Below, in pieces: positions 7,858 through 17,130 of a DNA stretch of 64,000 bases. This stretch comes from SZUA-36 sp963774415. Its GTDB lineage: Bacteria > Pseudomonadota > Gammaproteobacteria > Xanthomonadales > SZUA-36. The stretch is taken from assembly GCA_963774415.1 (NCBI GenBank), contig CAVZEU010000001.1, positions 682,001 through 746,000 on the forward strand, written 5' to 3'. Numbering within the stretch: the first letter of the stretch is position 1; every line of letters starts with the position of its first letter. Under the pieces are notes generated by a model. That model saw nothing but the letters and a program-made list of their open reading frames with translations, was not told where the DNA came from and did no database searches. The position numbers and the translations under genes were made by a program.

Positions 7858-9249
7858 ATGCGTACACTTTTCTCTTGCATGTTTGCGACATGCCTATTGG
7901 CCGCCAGCCTGCCGGTGTGGGCAGGGGATGGCGGCAAACCAGCCAGTGCGGCCGAGATCGAAGCCCTGCGCGCCGAGTTGGCCGCGATGCGATCGGAATA
8001 CGAGGCGCGTATAGACCAGCTCGAGCAACGTCTGAACGCGGCGGAACAGAAAGTCGCCGCGGTTGAAAGCGCCGCCGCCGGGCAGGCCAACGCCGAGGCC
8101 ATGGCCCAGGCGGCCCCGCCGTCCGGCCCCTCCGCGCAGGACCGCGGCACCAGCGCCTTCAACCCCGACATCGGGGTAATATTCCAGGGCCAGGCCTGGA
8201 ACTACAAGAACGACCCGGACAATTACGCGATCCCGGGCTTCCCGCTGGGCGGTGAAGCCGGCCCGGTGCCGGAAGGCTTCTCCGTGGGCGAGACCGAACT
8301 TAATTTTTCCGCCAACGTCGACGACAAGTTTACGGCCTGGCTGACGATGCCCGTCGCGATCGAGAACGGTGACACCTCGGTCGACATCGAAGAAGCATGG
8401 ATCCAAACCCTGGGAATGCCGGCGGGCCTGTCGATACGTTTGGGACGGCACTTTGCCGGCATCGGCTACCTGAATGACCAGCACGCCCATACCTGGGACT
8501 TTATCGATCAGCCCCTGCCCTACCAGGCGTTCCTCGGGGGTCAGTACATCGCCGACGGCGTGCAGTTGAGATGGCTCGCGCCGACTGCCTTGTACCTGGA
8601 ACTCAGCGGCGAAGTCGACCGGGGCGATAATTACCCCAGCGGCGGCGCCAGGCATTCGGGCTACGGCAGTTACGCCTTTCACGCCCGTCTCGGCGGTGAC
8701 GTCGGATTCAGCAACAGTTGGCAGACCGGCCTTTCCTACCTCAGAGCCAGTGCGGCGTCACGGCCTTCCGGCAACGAGGACGAGCCGCTGCTGTTTACCG
8801 GGCATACCGACCTGGCGATGGCCGAGCTGGTCTGGAAATGGGCGCCCAACGGCAACAACCACCAGCGCAATTTCAAATTCCAGGCCGAGTACCTTTGGCG
8901 CAAGGAAGACGGTGACTACGCACTCGGCGACAGCGCCGTTTTGCCCTACGACAGGAAACAGCGGGGCTGGTACGCGCAAGCCGTCTGGCAGCCGTTTCCG
9001 CGCTGGCGCTTCGGTCTGCGCTGGGACGCGTTGTCCGGCGGCAATCCCGGGCAGGAATTTGCCGGCACCGGTCTCGGGCCCATGGGCAGTGACCCGCGCC
9101 GCTACAGCATCATGACCGACTGGTCCAACAGCGAATTCAGCCGGCTCAGGTTGCAATACACGCGGGACGAGGCCGGTCTCGAAAACGACGACCAGTGGGG
9201 TCTGCAATATATTTTCAGTATCGGTGCACACGGCGCGCATACGTTTTGA
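7858..9249 (+). CDS. Outer-membrane barrel protein with N-terminal coiled coil (putative metal-operon porin)
   Basis: A 463-residue exported protein. Signal peptide at residues 1-22 (ending PVWA), then a coiled coil at ~28-75 (EIEALRAELAAMRSEYEARI and a following heptad stretch), then a barrel of alternating aromatic/polar strands ending with ...GLQYIFSIGAHGAHTF, a typical C-terminal aromatic residue for BAM insertion. The layout recalls OprO/OprB-like porins with an N-terminal oligomerisation helix. Position just before ZnuA-like and ZnuB-like genes suggests it admits zinc or another divalent metal across the outer membrane. It is not TonB-dependent: no plug domain or TonB box is visible. 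Start ATG at 7858. Confidence 0.75.
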   Translation: MRTLFSCMFATCLLAASLPVWAGDGGKPASAAEIEALRAELAAMRSEYEARIDQLEQRLNAAEQKVAAVESAAAGQANAEAMAQAAPPSGPSAQDRGTSAFNPDIGVIFQGQAWNYKNDPDNYAIPGFPLGGEAGPVPEGFSVGETELNFSANVDDKFTAWLTMPVAIENGDTSVDIEEAWIQTLGMPAGLSIRLGRHFAGIGYLNDQHAHTWDFIDQPLPYQAFLGGQYIADGVQLRWLAPTALYLELSGEVDRGDNYPSGGARHSGYGSYAFHARLGGDVGFSNSWQTGLSYLRASAASRPSGNEDEPLLFTGHTDLAMAELVWKWAPNGNNHQRNFKFQAEYLWRKEDGDYALGDSAVLPYDRKQRGWYAQAVWQPFPRWRFGLRWDALSGGNPGQEFAGTGLGPMGSDPRRYSIMTDWSNSEFSRLRLQYTRDEAGLENDDQWGLQYIFSIGAHGAHTF

Positions 9250-9265
9250 AGAAGGAACGATCCAG

Positions 9266-10165
9266 ATGAAAAAATTATTGATAACGGTGCTGCTGGTTGC
9301 AATGCCGCTGGCGGCCCAAGCCAAACTCACGATTTTCGCCTGCGAGCCCGAGTGGGTCGCCCTGGCCAAGGAAATCGGCGGCAAGCTGGTCGAGGCCGAC
9401 AGCGCCACCAATGCCCTGCAGGATCCGCACTACATCCAGGCGCGACCCAGTTTGATCGCCAAGATCAGGCGCGCCGACCTGCTTATCTGCAGCGGCGCCC
9501 AACTGGAGATCGGCTGGTTGCCGATGCTGCTCAGAAAAGGCAACAACCGGCAGGTCGTCCCCGGCGCGGACGGCTATTTTCAGACCAGCAGGTACGTGAA
9601 GCGGCTGGAAGTCCCCGCCAACGTCGACCGTTCGCAGGGCGACGTCCACCCCCAAGGCAATCCGCATGTACAAACCAACCCGTACAACATCCTCTTGATC
9701 GCCGACGCGCTGACCGAGCGCATGTCGAAACTGGACCCGAAAGACGCCAACAGCTACCGCAAGAGCCTCGAAGACTTCAAGCAACGCTGGAAGGCAGCCA
9801 TCGCCGGCTGGGAGAAACGCGCCGCGCCACTCAGGGGCAAGCGCGTGATCACGCATCACAAGTCGTGGGTCTACCTGGAAAGCTGGCTCGGCATGACCGA
9901 AGTCGCCAATCTGGAACCGGTACCCGGCGTGCCGCCCACGGCCGGGCACCTGTCCAAGCTGTTGGAACAATTCGGCAACCACGGCGCCGATTTCATCATC
10001 CGGGCGCCCTTCCAGAGTCCCAAAGCCTCCGCATGGCTGTCGCAACGAACCGGCATCCCGGCGGTGATGCTGCCGCTCACGGTTGGCGGCAGTGACAAGG
10101 CCACCGATCTTTTCAGCTGGATGGACGACATCCTCGACCGCCTGTTGAACGCGCGGTCGCAATGA
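9266..10165 (+). CDS. ZnuA-like periplasmic metal-binding protein of an ABC transporter
   Basis: Cluster A-I solute-binding protein of 299 aa with a signal peptide (MKKLLITVLLVAMPLAAQA). Hallmarks are FACEPEWVALAKEIGG, DPHYIQARPS (first His ligand region), QGNPHVQTNPYN (second His), ITHHKSWVYLESWLG (third) and a C-terminal Asp/Glu region. The His/Asp-rich flexible loop of classical ZnuA is absent, so zinc is likely but manganese is not excluded. Start ATG at 9266 follows GAAGGA at 9251-9256; a longer in-frame start would overlap the barrel gene without a ribosome site. Directly followed by the permease gene. Confidence 0.88.
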   Translation: MKKLLITVLLVAMPLAAQAKLTIFACEPEWVALAKEIGGKLVEADSATNALQDPHYIQARPSLIAKIRRADLLICSGAQLEIGWLPMLLRKGNNRQVVPGADGYFQTSRYVKRLEVPANVDRSQGDVHPQGNPHVQTNPYNILLIADALTERMSKLDPKDANSYRKSLEDFKQRWKAAIAGWEKRAAPLRGKRVITHHKSWVYLESWLGMTEVANLEPVPGVPPTAGHLSKLLEQFGNHGADFIIRAPFQSPKASAWLSQRTGIPAVMLPLTVGGSDKATDLFSWMDDILDRLLNARSQ

Positions 10166-10169
10166 GGCA

Positions 10170-10949
10170 ATGCCGATGAATACGGAACTACTCGATTGGT
10201 CGATACTCGCACCTGCGATCCTCGCGGGCATGCTGGTACTGAGCACACATGTACCGCTGGGGCAGGAAGTACTCAAACGCGGAATCATCTTTATCGACCT
10301 CGCCATCGCCCAGATCGCCGGCCTCGGGGTCCTCCTGGCCGGCGTGCTGGGCTGGGAGGATAACGTCTGGCTGGTGCAGGTCTTCGCCGTCACCGCAGCA
10401 CTGCTGGCTTCCATCGGCTTGAACTGGTCGGAGAAACGCTGGCCGCATTCGCAGGAGCCCCTGATCGGCATCCTGTTCGTGCTCGCCGCCACAGGCAGCA
10501 TCCTGCTGCTGGCACAAAACCCGCATGGCGCCGAACACCTCAAGGACTTGCTGGTCGGTCAGATACTCTGGTCCACCTGGAAGATGCTCACGCCCATCGT
10601 CGGGCTGTACGCACTGTTGCTGACGATCTGGTTCAAGTGGCACAAGCGCTTTGGCCACCGGGGCTTCTATATCATTTTCGCCTTCGCCGTGACCGCTTCC
10701 GTTCAGCTCGTGGGGGTCTACCTGGTGTTTTCCAGCCTGATCATACCGGCGTTGGCGACGCGGCACATGCAAGGCACCAGGCGCCTTTTCGCAGGCTACC
10801 TGCTGGGCGCCGTGGCTTTCACCGTCGGCATTACGCTGTCGGCATTGTTTGACCTGCCGACCGGGGCCGTTACTGTTTGGAGTATGGCTTTGCTGGCACT
10901 CGCCGCGGGCCCTTTTCTGCCGGGCAAAGTGCAGCCGGGCCCCGCGTGA
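10170..10949 (+). CDS. ZnuB-like metal ABC transporter permease
   Basis: ABC-3 family membrane protein of 259 aa with about eight helices. The family signature is visible around FIDLAIAQIAGLGVLLAGVL and in VYLVFSSLIIPALATRHMQG near the C-terminus. The start ATG at 10170 follows the ZnuA-like stop by 4 bases (another ATG is at 10176), so translation is probably coupled. The expected ATPase (ZnuC) is not in the operon: the next gene is convergent and belongs to the Mla-type operon. The permease must therefore borrow an ATPase encoded elsewhere, or the operon has lost it. Confidence 0.88.
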   Translation: MPMNTELLDWSILAPAILAGMLVLSTHVPLGQEVLKRGIIFIDLAIAQIAGLGVLLAGVLGWEDNVWLVQVFAVTAALLASIGLNWSEKRWPHSQEPLIGILFVLAATGSILLLAQNPHGAEHLKDLLVGQILWSTWKMLTPIVGLYALLLTIWFKWHKRFGHRGFYIIFAFAVTASVQLVGVYLVFSSLIIPALATRHMQGTRRLFAGYLLGAVAFTVGITLSALFDLPTGAVTVWSMALLALAAGPFLPGKVQPGPA

Positions 10950-10968
10950 ATCGACCAGGCGGCACCAG

Positions 10969-11601
10969 CTAGCCGCTCTCCGTTCCCTGTGCGCGGCTTT
11001 CCAGGGTGCCCAGCAATTGCGCCAGGACATCGTCGACGGCGCGCTGGAAGGCCGCCACGATCGCCGCCATGCGCATGTCGCCGACGGCCGCGCTCGAGTC
11101 CAGGTCGAAATCCCCTGGACGGCCGCCCCGACAGGCGTATCGGCCATTCATGGCGACGCGGACGGCGGACGCACGCCCGGAAGGTCCGATAACGGCATAA
11201 AACTTCTCGATCAGCAGGTGCAGGTCGCAGTCCGCAGCCATCTTCCCGCCGCGAACGGTCACGACATCGAAACGGCCGGAACCTTGCAGCGTCCTGGTCA
11301 CCAGCGAAGCCGTCAATTCAGGCAAATTGTCCGGCCAGCGCGCGGCTGCGAGATGATTCAGCTCGGAATCGCTGGAAAATGTCAGGATCCGCTCACTGTC
11401 GAGGCCGGGAATGGCGCTCACCGAGAGGTTCACGCGGGTGGACTCGCCCGCAGGTTCCGCCGCCGTCGGCAGGTACGGGCGCAGCAGCCAGGTATGCATT
11501 GCAGGCCGATTGTTGTGAATCAGGCCGGTGCAACCGCTGACCGCGAGGGCCAGCGACAGCAGGCCCGCTTTCAAACTCGCTCTCGCAATGCTGAACGACA
11601 T
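10969..11601 (-). CDS. ABC-transport auxiliary lipoprotein of the Mla/MCE operon
   Basis: A 210-residue lipoprotein: signal sequence ending LALAVSGC (lipobox VSGC), then an ABC_trans_aux/PqiC-like domain (PF03886 type) with a beta-rich core (HTWLLRPYLP, VNLSVSAIPGLDSERI). Such lipoproteins partner MCE-domain transporters that move phospholipids between the membranes. It is the last gene of the four-gene operon permease-ATPase-MCE-lipoprotein and starts 3 bases after the MCE gene. A likely anchor of the complex in the outer membrane, by family analogy. Confidence 0.82.
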   Translation of the reverse strand: MSFSIARASLKAGLLSLALAVSGCTGLIHNNRPAMHTWLLRPYLPTAAEPAGESTRVNLSVSAIPGLDSERILTFSSDSELNHLAAARWPDNLPELTASLVTRTLQGSGRFDVVTVRGGKMAADCDLHLLIEKFYAVIGPSGRASAVRVAMNGRYACRGGRPGDFDLDSSAAVGDMRMAAIVAAFQRAVDDVLAQLLGTLESRAQGTESG

Positions 11602-11604
11602 GAC

Positions 11605-12534
11605 CTAATGCTCCGTTTCGATGTCTTCACTGGGCGGCTGGTAGATGAGCCTGGACGGGTCCGCGCGCAGCTCCCTTACCAACTTCTCGATCTCACGCAG
11701 CGCAGCGCGTGTATCGGCAACGAGCGCCGGCACCTGGCCCAGCCCATCGCGGAAAAAGGCATTCATGTCGCTGTCATTGCCGGCAGCCCAGGACTCCATG
11801 CGCAGCGCCATTTTTTCAAGGCTGGCAGTAGTCTGCTCCAGGTTCTTCAGCACCGCATCTAATTCAGGCGCCGCGCGGCCCGCCGTTGAACGCAACTGCT
11901 CCAGCGTTGCTCTCAGTTCGCGCAAGGTGTCGTTGATCTCGGTCGGCATGCGGCTGATCTCGCTCCTTTGGTCGGACAGGGCGCCGCTGAGGGCGGCGAT
12001 GTCGTCCAGGGCCCTGCTGACCCTGGCCTGGTTCTCGGCGCTCAGCAGTTCCCCGAGTTGGGCCAGAACCTGGTCGAGCCTGTCGATAATTTGCGGCGCC
12101 TTTGACATCAGCGCGCTGAAACCGGTGTCCCGGACCGCGATCACGGGTCTTTCCCCGGGCTTGGGCTTGGGCAGCGGTTCATGTTGGCCGGGCGTACCGC
12201 TCAGCTTGATGACGGCTACCCCCGTAATCCCCTGCAGGGCCAGAGTCGCCCAGGTGCCGGAATCGATCGGCGTGCTTTCGAGTATCTCGATGTCGACCCG
12301 GACCTGGGTCGGGTCTCCGGGCACGATCGTCATCGCGGCAACTTCGCCCACTTCCACGCCCAGATAATAGACCGGACCGCCCAGCGTGAGCCCGCTGACG
12401 CCCTTGTCGAAGTACAACGAGTACCCGGTCATGCGCCCGCCGCTGTTGCGGCCGGTCAGCCAGATCGTCGTCAATACGAGCGTTACCAGCCCGACGCTGA
12501 CGAACAGCCCGACGATGAAATTGCGGTTAGCCAT
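11605..12534 (-). CDS. MCE-domain lipid-binding protein (MlaD-like)
   Basis: Inner-membrane-anchored periplasmic protein of 309 aa. One N-terminal helix (FIVGLFVSVGLVTLVLTTIW) is followed by the MCE domain, with the family signature KGVSGLTLGGPVYYLGVEVG and a hydrophobic pore loop, then a long helical coiled-coil tail (residues ~150-290) with PTEIND and LEQLRSTAGRA-type heptads. It should form the lipid-conducting ring of an Mla/MCE transporter. Start ATG at 12534 overlaps the ATPase gene by 8 bases. The C-terminal helical tail is longer than in E. coli MlaD, closer to PqiB/MCE proteins with needle-like extensions. Confidence 0.88.
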   Translation of the reverse strand: MANRNFIVGLFVSVGLVTLVLTTIWLTGRNSGGRMTGYSLYFDKGVSGLTLGGPVYYLGVEVGEVAAMTIVPGDPTQVRVDIEILESTPIDSGTWATLALQGITGVAVIKLSGTPGQHEPLPKPKPGERPVIAVRDTGFSALMSKAPQIIDRLDQVLAQLGELLSAENQARVSRALDDIAALSGALSDQRSEISRMPTEINDTLRELRATLEQLRSTAGRAAPELDAVLKNLEQTTASLEKMALRMESWAAGNDSDMNAFFRDGLGQVPALVADTRAALREIEKLVRELRADPSRLIYQPPSEDIETEH

Positions 12535-13297
12535 CCTGTGCTGCCCGCCGCGCGGCCTGGCGGGCACGCAACGCCCGCGGCACGCCGAAGTAACGCCGGA
12601 CCCACGGGTGCCGTGATTCCAGTATTTCATCCATGGTCCCGACGATCACCGAGCCTTCGACCAGCACCGCAATGCGGTCACAAATCCCGAACAGGCTGTC
12701 CATATCGTGCGTAATCATCATGATCGTCAGTTCAAGATTATCATGCAGATAGGTAATCAATTCATCAAATTCGGTCGCTCCGATCGGGTCCAGACCGGCC
12801 GTCGGCTCGTCGAGAAAGAGGATTTTCGGCTCCAGCGCCAGGGCCCGCGCCAGGGCGACGCGCTTGCGCATGCCGCCGGACAGTTCGGCCGGGTACTTGT
12901 CGGCCACCGAAAGTTCCAGCCCCGACATCAACAGCTTGAGGCTGGCGAGCTCGTGGCGGGTCTCCAGCGGCATGTCCGAATGCAGGGCGATCGGCAACTC
13001 CACGTTTTGCTGGACCGTCAAGTCGGACAACAAGGCGCCGGCCTGGAAAAGCACACCCCAGCAGCGGGTCGGACCGGGTTGTTGGTAGCGAATTTCCTGA
13101 CCCAACACGGTGACCGTTCCGCCGTCGGGTTTGTGCAGCCCCAATATGCTGCGCAAGAGTACCGATTTGCCCGTACCCGACCCGCCGACGACACCGAGAA
13201 TCTCGTCCCGTTGCACGTCGAGGTTCAGGCGGTCGTGGACCAGTTGCTCGCCAAAGCGGTTGACCAAATCCCTGACTTCGATGACGCTGTCCATCAC
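12527..13297 (-). CDS. ABC transporter ATPase (MlaF-like)
   Basis: Cytoplasmic ATPase of 256 aa powering the MCE transporter. Walker A GGSGTGKS at about residues 38-45, signature LSGGMRKRVALARAL, Walker B ILFLDEPTAGLDP and a MITHDMDSLF switch histidine. The GGM(R/K)KRVALARA form of the signature is characteristic of MlaF. Start ATG at 13297 overlaps the permease stop by 4 bases, showing tight coupling. Confidence 0.92.
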   Translation of the reverse strand: MMDSVIEVRDLVNRFGEQLVHDRLNLDVQRDEILGVVGGSGTGKSVLLRSILGLHKPDGGTVTVLGQEIRYQQPGPTRCWGVLFQAGALLSDLTVQQNVELPIALHSDMPLETRHELASLKLLMSGLELSVADKYPAELSGGMRKRVALARALALEPKILFLDEPTAGLDPIGATEFDELITYLHDNLELTIMMITHDMDSLFGICDRIAVLVEGSVIVGTMDEILESRHPWVRRYFGVPRALRARQAARRAAQDG

Positions 13298-14415
13298 ACC
13301 CCCATGCGGGTAAACATCGTGGCAAAGAATGCATCCGCGACGATGATCAGAAAGATCGACTGGACCACCGCCATCGTCGTGCGCTGGCCGAGTTCCTCGG
13401 CCGAGGTCCTGACCTGTATGCCCCTCAGCGTGCTGACCGTGGCGATCAGCAGCGCGAATACCGGCGCCTTGCTCAAGCCGACATAGAAATCCGCCAGGTC
13501 CGTGCTGTGCACCACGCGCTCCATGAATTGCAAGCCGTTGATACCCGCCGACCCGACCGCCACCAGCGCACCGCCGGCGAGGCCGGCCGCGTCGGCGAAC
13601 AGTGTCAGGATAGGCAGGGCTATCATCAGTCCCAGGATCCGGGGGACGATCAGCATCTGGTTCGGGTTGAGCCCCAGCACGCGCATGGCATCCACTTCCT
13701 CGTTGAGTTGCATGACACCGAGTTCGGCCGCAAACGCGCTGCCGGAACGGCCGGCCACCATGACGGCCGCCAGCAAGACGCCCATTTCACGCATGACGGA
13801 GATACTGACCAGGTCGACCACGAAAACCTTGGCGCCGAACTGTTCCAATTGTCCCGACGACTGGTATGCGAGCACGATGCCGATCAGGAACGTGATCACG
13901 ACCACCACCGGAATCGCCTGAACGCCGGTACGGTAAACCTGCTTAATGACCTCGCCGACGAGGTAGAGCGACGGCCGCTTGGCGCCGTCGGCGATGGAAC
14001 GCGTGATCCGGCCTAGGTCCTCGACCTGCACGACGACATTACGCCCAAGGGCCTCGATCGCCCCGGCGATGCGGTTCGGCTTCTCCGCAGGCCGTTGTGG
14101 ACGCTGGTATTCGCGGATCGCGGCGGTGTCGATGATGTTTTGCAGAAACTTGACGTGGGCAGCCCTGACGCCGCCGAACCCGGCTTTGAACCCTTGCGCC
14201 CGTAACTGCCGGGTCCGGTCGTACAGCACCCAGGCGCCGGCAATGTCCATGTCCTCGACCCCGGCGCACTGGAACGTCACGCGATCACCTTCGCCGGGCT
14301 GCACGCCAGCCGCGGCCGCCTCGAGTTCGGTCACGTGACTGAACACCCAGCAACCGCTGAGCTTGACCAGCAGTTGTCCGGGCCGGCTTTCGATACTGAC
14401 AAAGCGGTCGCTCAT
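13294..14415 (-). CDS. MlaE-type permease with N-terminal STAS domain
   Basis: A 373-residue protein: a STAS-like domain (residues ~1-100, e.g. DRVTFQCAGVEDMDIAGAW) fused to the MlaE permease domain (~130-370), which has the conserved VEDLG/VFVVDLVSISVMREMGVL, GRSGSAFAAELGVMQLNEEVDAM and YVGLSKAPVFALLIA segments. The STAS-permease fusion replaces the separate MlaB of E. coli. It is the first gene of the operon; ATG at 14415 was chosen because it begins at the STAS domain while the open frame upstream is not conserved-looking. Confidence 0.92.
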   Translation of the reverse strand: MSDRFVSIESRPGQLLVKLSGCWVFSHVTELEAAAAGVQPGEGDRVTFQCAGVEDMDIAGAWVLYDRTRQLRAQGFKAGFGGVRAAHVKFLQNIIDTAAIREYQRPQRPAEKPNRIAGAIEALGRNVVVQVEDLGRITRSIADGAKRPSLYLVGEVIKQVYRTGVQAIPVVVVITFLIGIVLAYQSSGQLEQFGAKVFVVDLVSISVMREMGVLLAAVMVAGRSGSAFAAELGVMQLNEEVDAMRVLGLNPNQMLIVPRILGLMIALPILTLFADAAGLAGGALVAVGSAGINGLQFMERVVHSTDLADFYVGLSKAPVFALLIATVSTLRGIQVRTSAEELGQRTTMAVVQSIFLIIVADAFFATMFTRMGV

Positions 14416-14539
14416 GTCCTCATCCCGGCGGCCGCTTATGCGAGTGGAGGCCGCCTCGCTCCAGTATACAACCGGCACAGCAAAAGTGGGCCGGCGGCCG
14501 CGTCCAGGGGTACCTACGCGCACAGCGGGACGGCAGCTC

Positions 14540-15721
14540 TCATTGCGCCAGGGCCCGATCCCGCAGACCGCCGCCCAGCCCCAACAGCAGCGCGAATGCC
14601 AGCAGCAGAGGCACGGCGGCATCGATCATCCCCTGCCAGCCGAAATGAAACAGGATCCAGCCGGAACTGAGGCTGGCGGCGGCCTGCACTGAAAATACCA
14701 GGAAATCGTTGAGGGACTGGATTTTGAAGCGCTCTTCGGGCCGGTAGCCATGCGCCAGCAGGTTGGTGCCGCTGAGGAAGAGAAAATTCCAGCCGACACC
14801 CAGTAACACCATCGTCAGCCAGTAATGCAGCACCGTGGTATCAACGGACGCGACGGTGAGACAAACGGCAAATGCAGCCAACCCGCTCCACAACATACCG
14901 CGAAAACGCAACTTGCTGAACAGCCATGGGTAGACCAGCGACGGCAGGTACATGCCGGCGATATGAGATTGCAACACCACCTTGGTCGCCCCGAGACTGT
15001 GGTGCGAATACGCGTGCATGCTCACGGGGCCCGCCGTCATGACCAGGCTCATGACCCCGTATCCGAGGGCGGAGGCGGCGATCGCCAGAACGACCAGCGG
15101 AGACCTGACGATCACTGCCAGCGGCCGCCCGCCCCTGAGCTTGTTGCCGCCCGCCAAGCCCGGGTCGCGGTACAGGCTGACCAGCACGATGCCGGCGCCA
15201 TAGGCGACCGCCAGCAGCAGGAAAGACCCGGCGTATTCGGTTACCAGCAGGGCGCGGCCCCGCACGGCAATTTCAGGCCCGACGAAGGCGGCCAGGATTC
15301 CGCCGAGCAATAATATCGACGTGGCCTTTGGCGCCTGCTCGGCCGGCACCAGTTCCAGTGCGGCGAAGCGGTACTGGTGGCCTGCCGCCGTGGCCCAGCC
15401 CATCATCGATGCAGCCAGGCAAAAGCCACCAAAGCTGGCGCGGACCAGGCTGAATGATGCCAGCAGGGCGGCGCTGACCGCCAACAGACCATAAGCCACG
15501 AATACGCGCCTGCGGCCAAAACGGTCGAGCAGGCGTCCGGTCGGCAGCGTCGAGGAGGCCAGGCCGACGACCGCCAGCGCGATCGGCAGGGTCGCCAAAC
15601 CCGGTGACGGGGCAAACTGCGTGCCGATGATGCCGGCGATCAGGACCATCAGCGAGGAGCCCGCCATCATCAGCGCGTACGCCAGCATCAGCCGCCATAC
15701 TGGCAACGGCATGTTTCTCAT
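14540..15721 (-). CDS. Major facilitator superfamily transporter
   Basis: A 393-residue, 12-helix transporter. The loop 2-3 motif appears as GRLLDRFGRRRVFVAYGLLA, and a mid-protein charged loop separates two six-helix halves. Substrate cannot be read from the sequence. It lies 18 bp downstream of the acyl-CoA dehydrogenase on the same strand, so cotranscription and a role in organic-acid or lipid-derived substrate transport are possible but inferred. Start ATG at 15721 (or the fourth codon, also ATG). Confidence 0.85.
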   Translation of the reverse strand: MRNMPLPVWRLMLAYALMMAGSSLMVLIAGIIGTQFAPSPGLATLPIALAVVGLASSTLPTGRLLDRFGRRRVFVAYGLLAVSAALLASFSLVRASFGGFCLAASMMGWATAAGHQYRFAALELVPAEQAPKATSILLLGGILAAFVGPEIAVRGRALLVTEYAGSFLLLAVAYGAGIVLVSLYRDPGLAGGNKLRGGRPLAVIVRSPLVVLAIAASALGYGVMSLVMTAGPVSMHAYSHHSLGATKVVLQSHIAGMYLPSLVYPWLFSKLRFRGMLWSGLAAFAVCLTVASVDTTVLHYWLTMVLLGVGWNFLFLSGTNLLAHGYRPEERFKIQSLNDFLVFSVQAAASLSSGWILFHFGWQGMIDAAVPLLLAFALLLGLGGGLRDRALAQ

Positions 15722-15739
15722 GGATTCCCGGCCCTTCCC

Positions 15740-16900
15740 TCAATGACCCAATTTGCGTTCATCCAGGCCGATGCTGCGCGCGATGATCTCTTTCATGATT
15801 TCGGAACTGCCGGCATAAATCCGCGACACGCGCGCGTCCGTGAACATATGCGAAATGCGGTATTCGCTCATGTAGCCGGCGCCGCCGTGCAGTTGCACGC
15901 ACTCGTCCATGACCCTCGATTCCAGTTCGCTGGCACACAGCTTGGCTTCGGCCGCCAGTTCCGCATTCAATTCCCCCCGGTTGTGCAGCAGCACGCACTG
16001 ATCGACGAAGGTTTGCATGATATCGAGGCTGGCGCGTAGTTCAGCCATTTTGAAGCGCGTATTCTGAAACGCGGCAATGGGCTTGCCAAAGGCCTTGCGT
16101 TCGAGGATATAGTCCTTTGTCAGGTCGAATGCCACCTGCGCATGCGTCACTTCCTGCGCCGCACTGATCAGCCGCTCCTCGGCCAGGTGGTGCATCAGGT
16201 TGTAAAAACCTGCGGACGGATCCCCCAGCACGTTCGCCGCCGGCACGCGTACGTCCTCGAAGAACAGCTCCGCCGTATCCTGCGTCTTCAGTCCCATTTT
16301 TTTCAGGTTCCTTCCCCGGCTGAAACCCGGCATATCGGCCTCGACAACGAACAGGCCGATGCCGCGGGGTTTGTCCGCGCTCGTGCGCGCGGCAACGACG
16401 AAGGCCCCGCCGTTGATGCCGTTGGAAATGAACGTCTTGGAACCATTCACTATCCAGTCTTCACCGTCGCGTTGCGCCCGGGTCTGGATGCCGGCAAGAT
16501 CGCTGCCCGCCCCCGGTTCCGTCATGGCGATACCGAGGATCGTCTCGCCGCTGATGCATTTTGGCAACAGGCGCTGCTTGAGTTCCTCGCTGCCCAGGCG
16601 GCCGATGTAGGGGCCGACCAGGCGGCTGTGGAGCGTCAGGAACAGGCCAATGTCCCCAAAGCGGATGGTTTCCTCGATGACGATTTGTTCGAAGCGGAAA
16701 TCGGTGATTCCGGCGCCGCCGTATTTTTCGTCGGCCCACATGCACAGCAGTCCCTGTTCTCCGGCGCGTAAAAACGCCGCCGGGTCACAGATGCCCTGCT
16801 CCCGCCACTGTTCGACGTGCGGTGCGATTTCGCTGCGCATGAAGCGCCGAACGGCATCGCGGAACATCTCGTGATCTTCTTTGAATATCAGACGCTTCAT
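15740..16900 (-). CDS. Acyl-CoA dehydrogenase (long-chain type)
   Basis: FAD-dependent acyl-CoA dehydrogenase of 386 aa. Recognisable segments: AMTEPGAGSDLAGI (FAD/substrate site), TFISNGINGG, ERKAFGKPIAAFQNTRFKMA and QLHGGAGYMSEYRISHMFTD. The C-terminal motif is YAGSSEIMKEII: the Glu of the short/medium-chain YEGT motif is Ala, so the catalytic base should be the upstream Glu used by long-chain and isovaleryl-type enzymes. ATG at 16900 begins MKRLIFKEDHEMFRDAVRRF, typical of the family; upstream in-frame sequence is not. Followed by an MFS gene. Confidence 0.93.
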   Translation of the reverse strand: MKRLIFKEDHEMFRDAVRRFMRSEIAPHVEQWREQGICDPAAFLRAGEQGLLCMWADEKYGGAGITDFRFEQIVIEETIRFGDIGLFLTLHSRLVGPYIGRLGSEELKQRLLPKCISGETILGIAMTEPGAGSDLAGIQTRAQRDGEDWIVNGSKTFISNGINGGAFVVAARTSADKPRGIGLFVVEADMPGFSRGRNLKKMGLKTQDTAELFFEDVRVPAANVLGDPSAGFYNLMHHLAEERLISAAQEVTHAQVAFDLTKDYILERKAFGKPIAAFQNTRFKMAELRASLDIMQTFVDQCVLLHNRGELNAELAAEAKLCASELESRVMDECVQLHGGAGYMSEYRISHMFTDARVSRIYAGSSEIMKEIIARSIGLDERKLGH

Positions 16901-17130
16901 TGCTTCGCTATCCTGATTTCCTGGCTGCCTCGGATGGGTCCCCGACGTCAATCTTACTACGCGTTCCTCGGCAATAGCCACGGCGAGGCGGCGCCATCCG
17001 GGACTGGCGCGGTGACGAACACGCTCAACCAAGGTAACAAATTTGGGCTATCATTCTCCCATTGGGACGAGAATTATTCTCATGTGAAGAGCGACCGGCG
17101 AAATCCCGCGTACGTCAACGGGCGATAACG

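Noticed and set aside
12527..13297. The ABC ATPase as the missing ZnuC of the zinc operon
   Set aside because: Its signature (LSGGMRKRVALARA) and its overlap with MlaE/MCE genes assign it to the Mla-type transporter.
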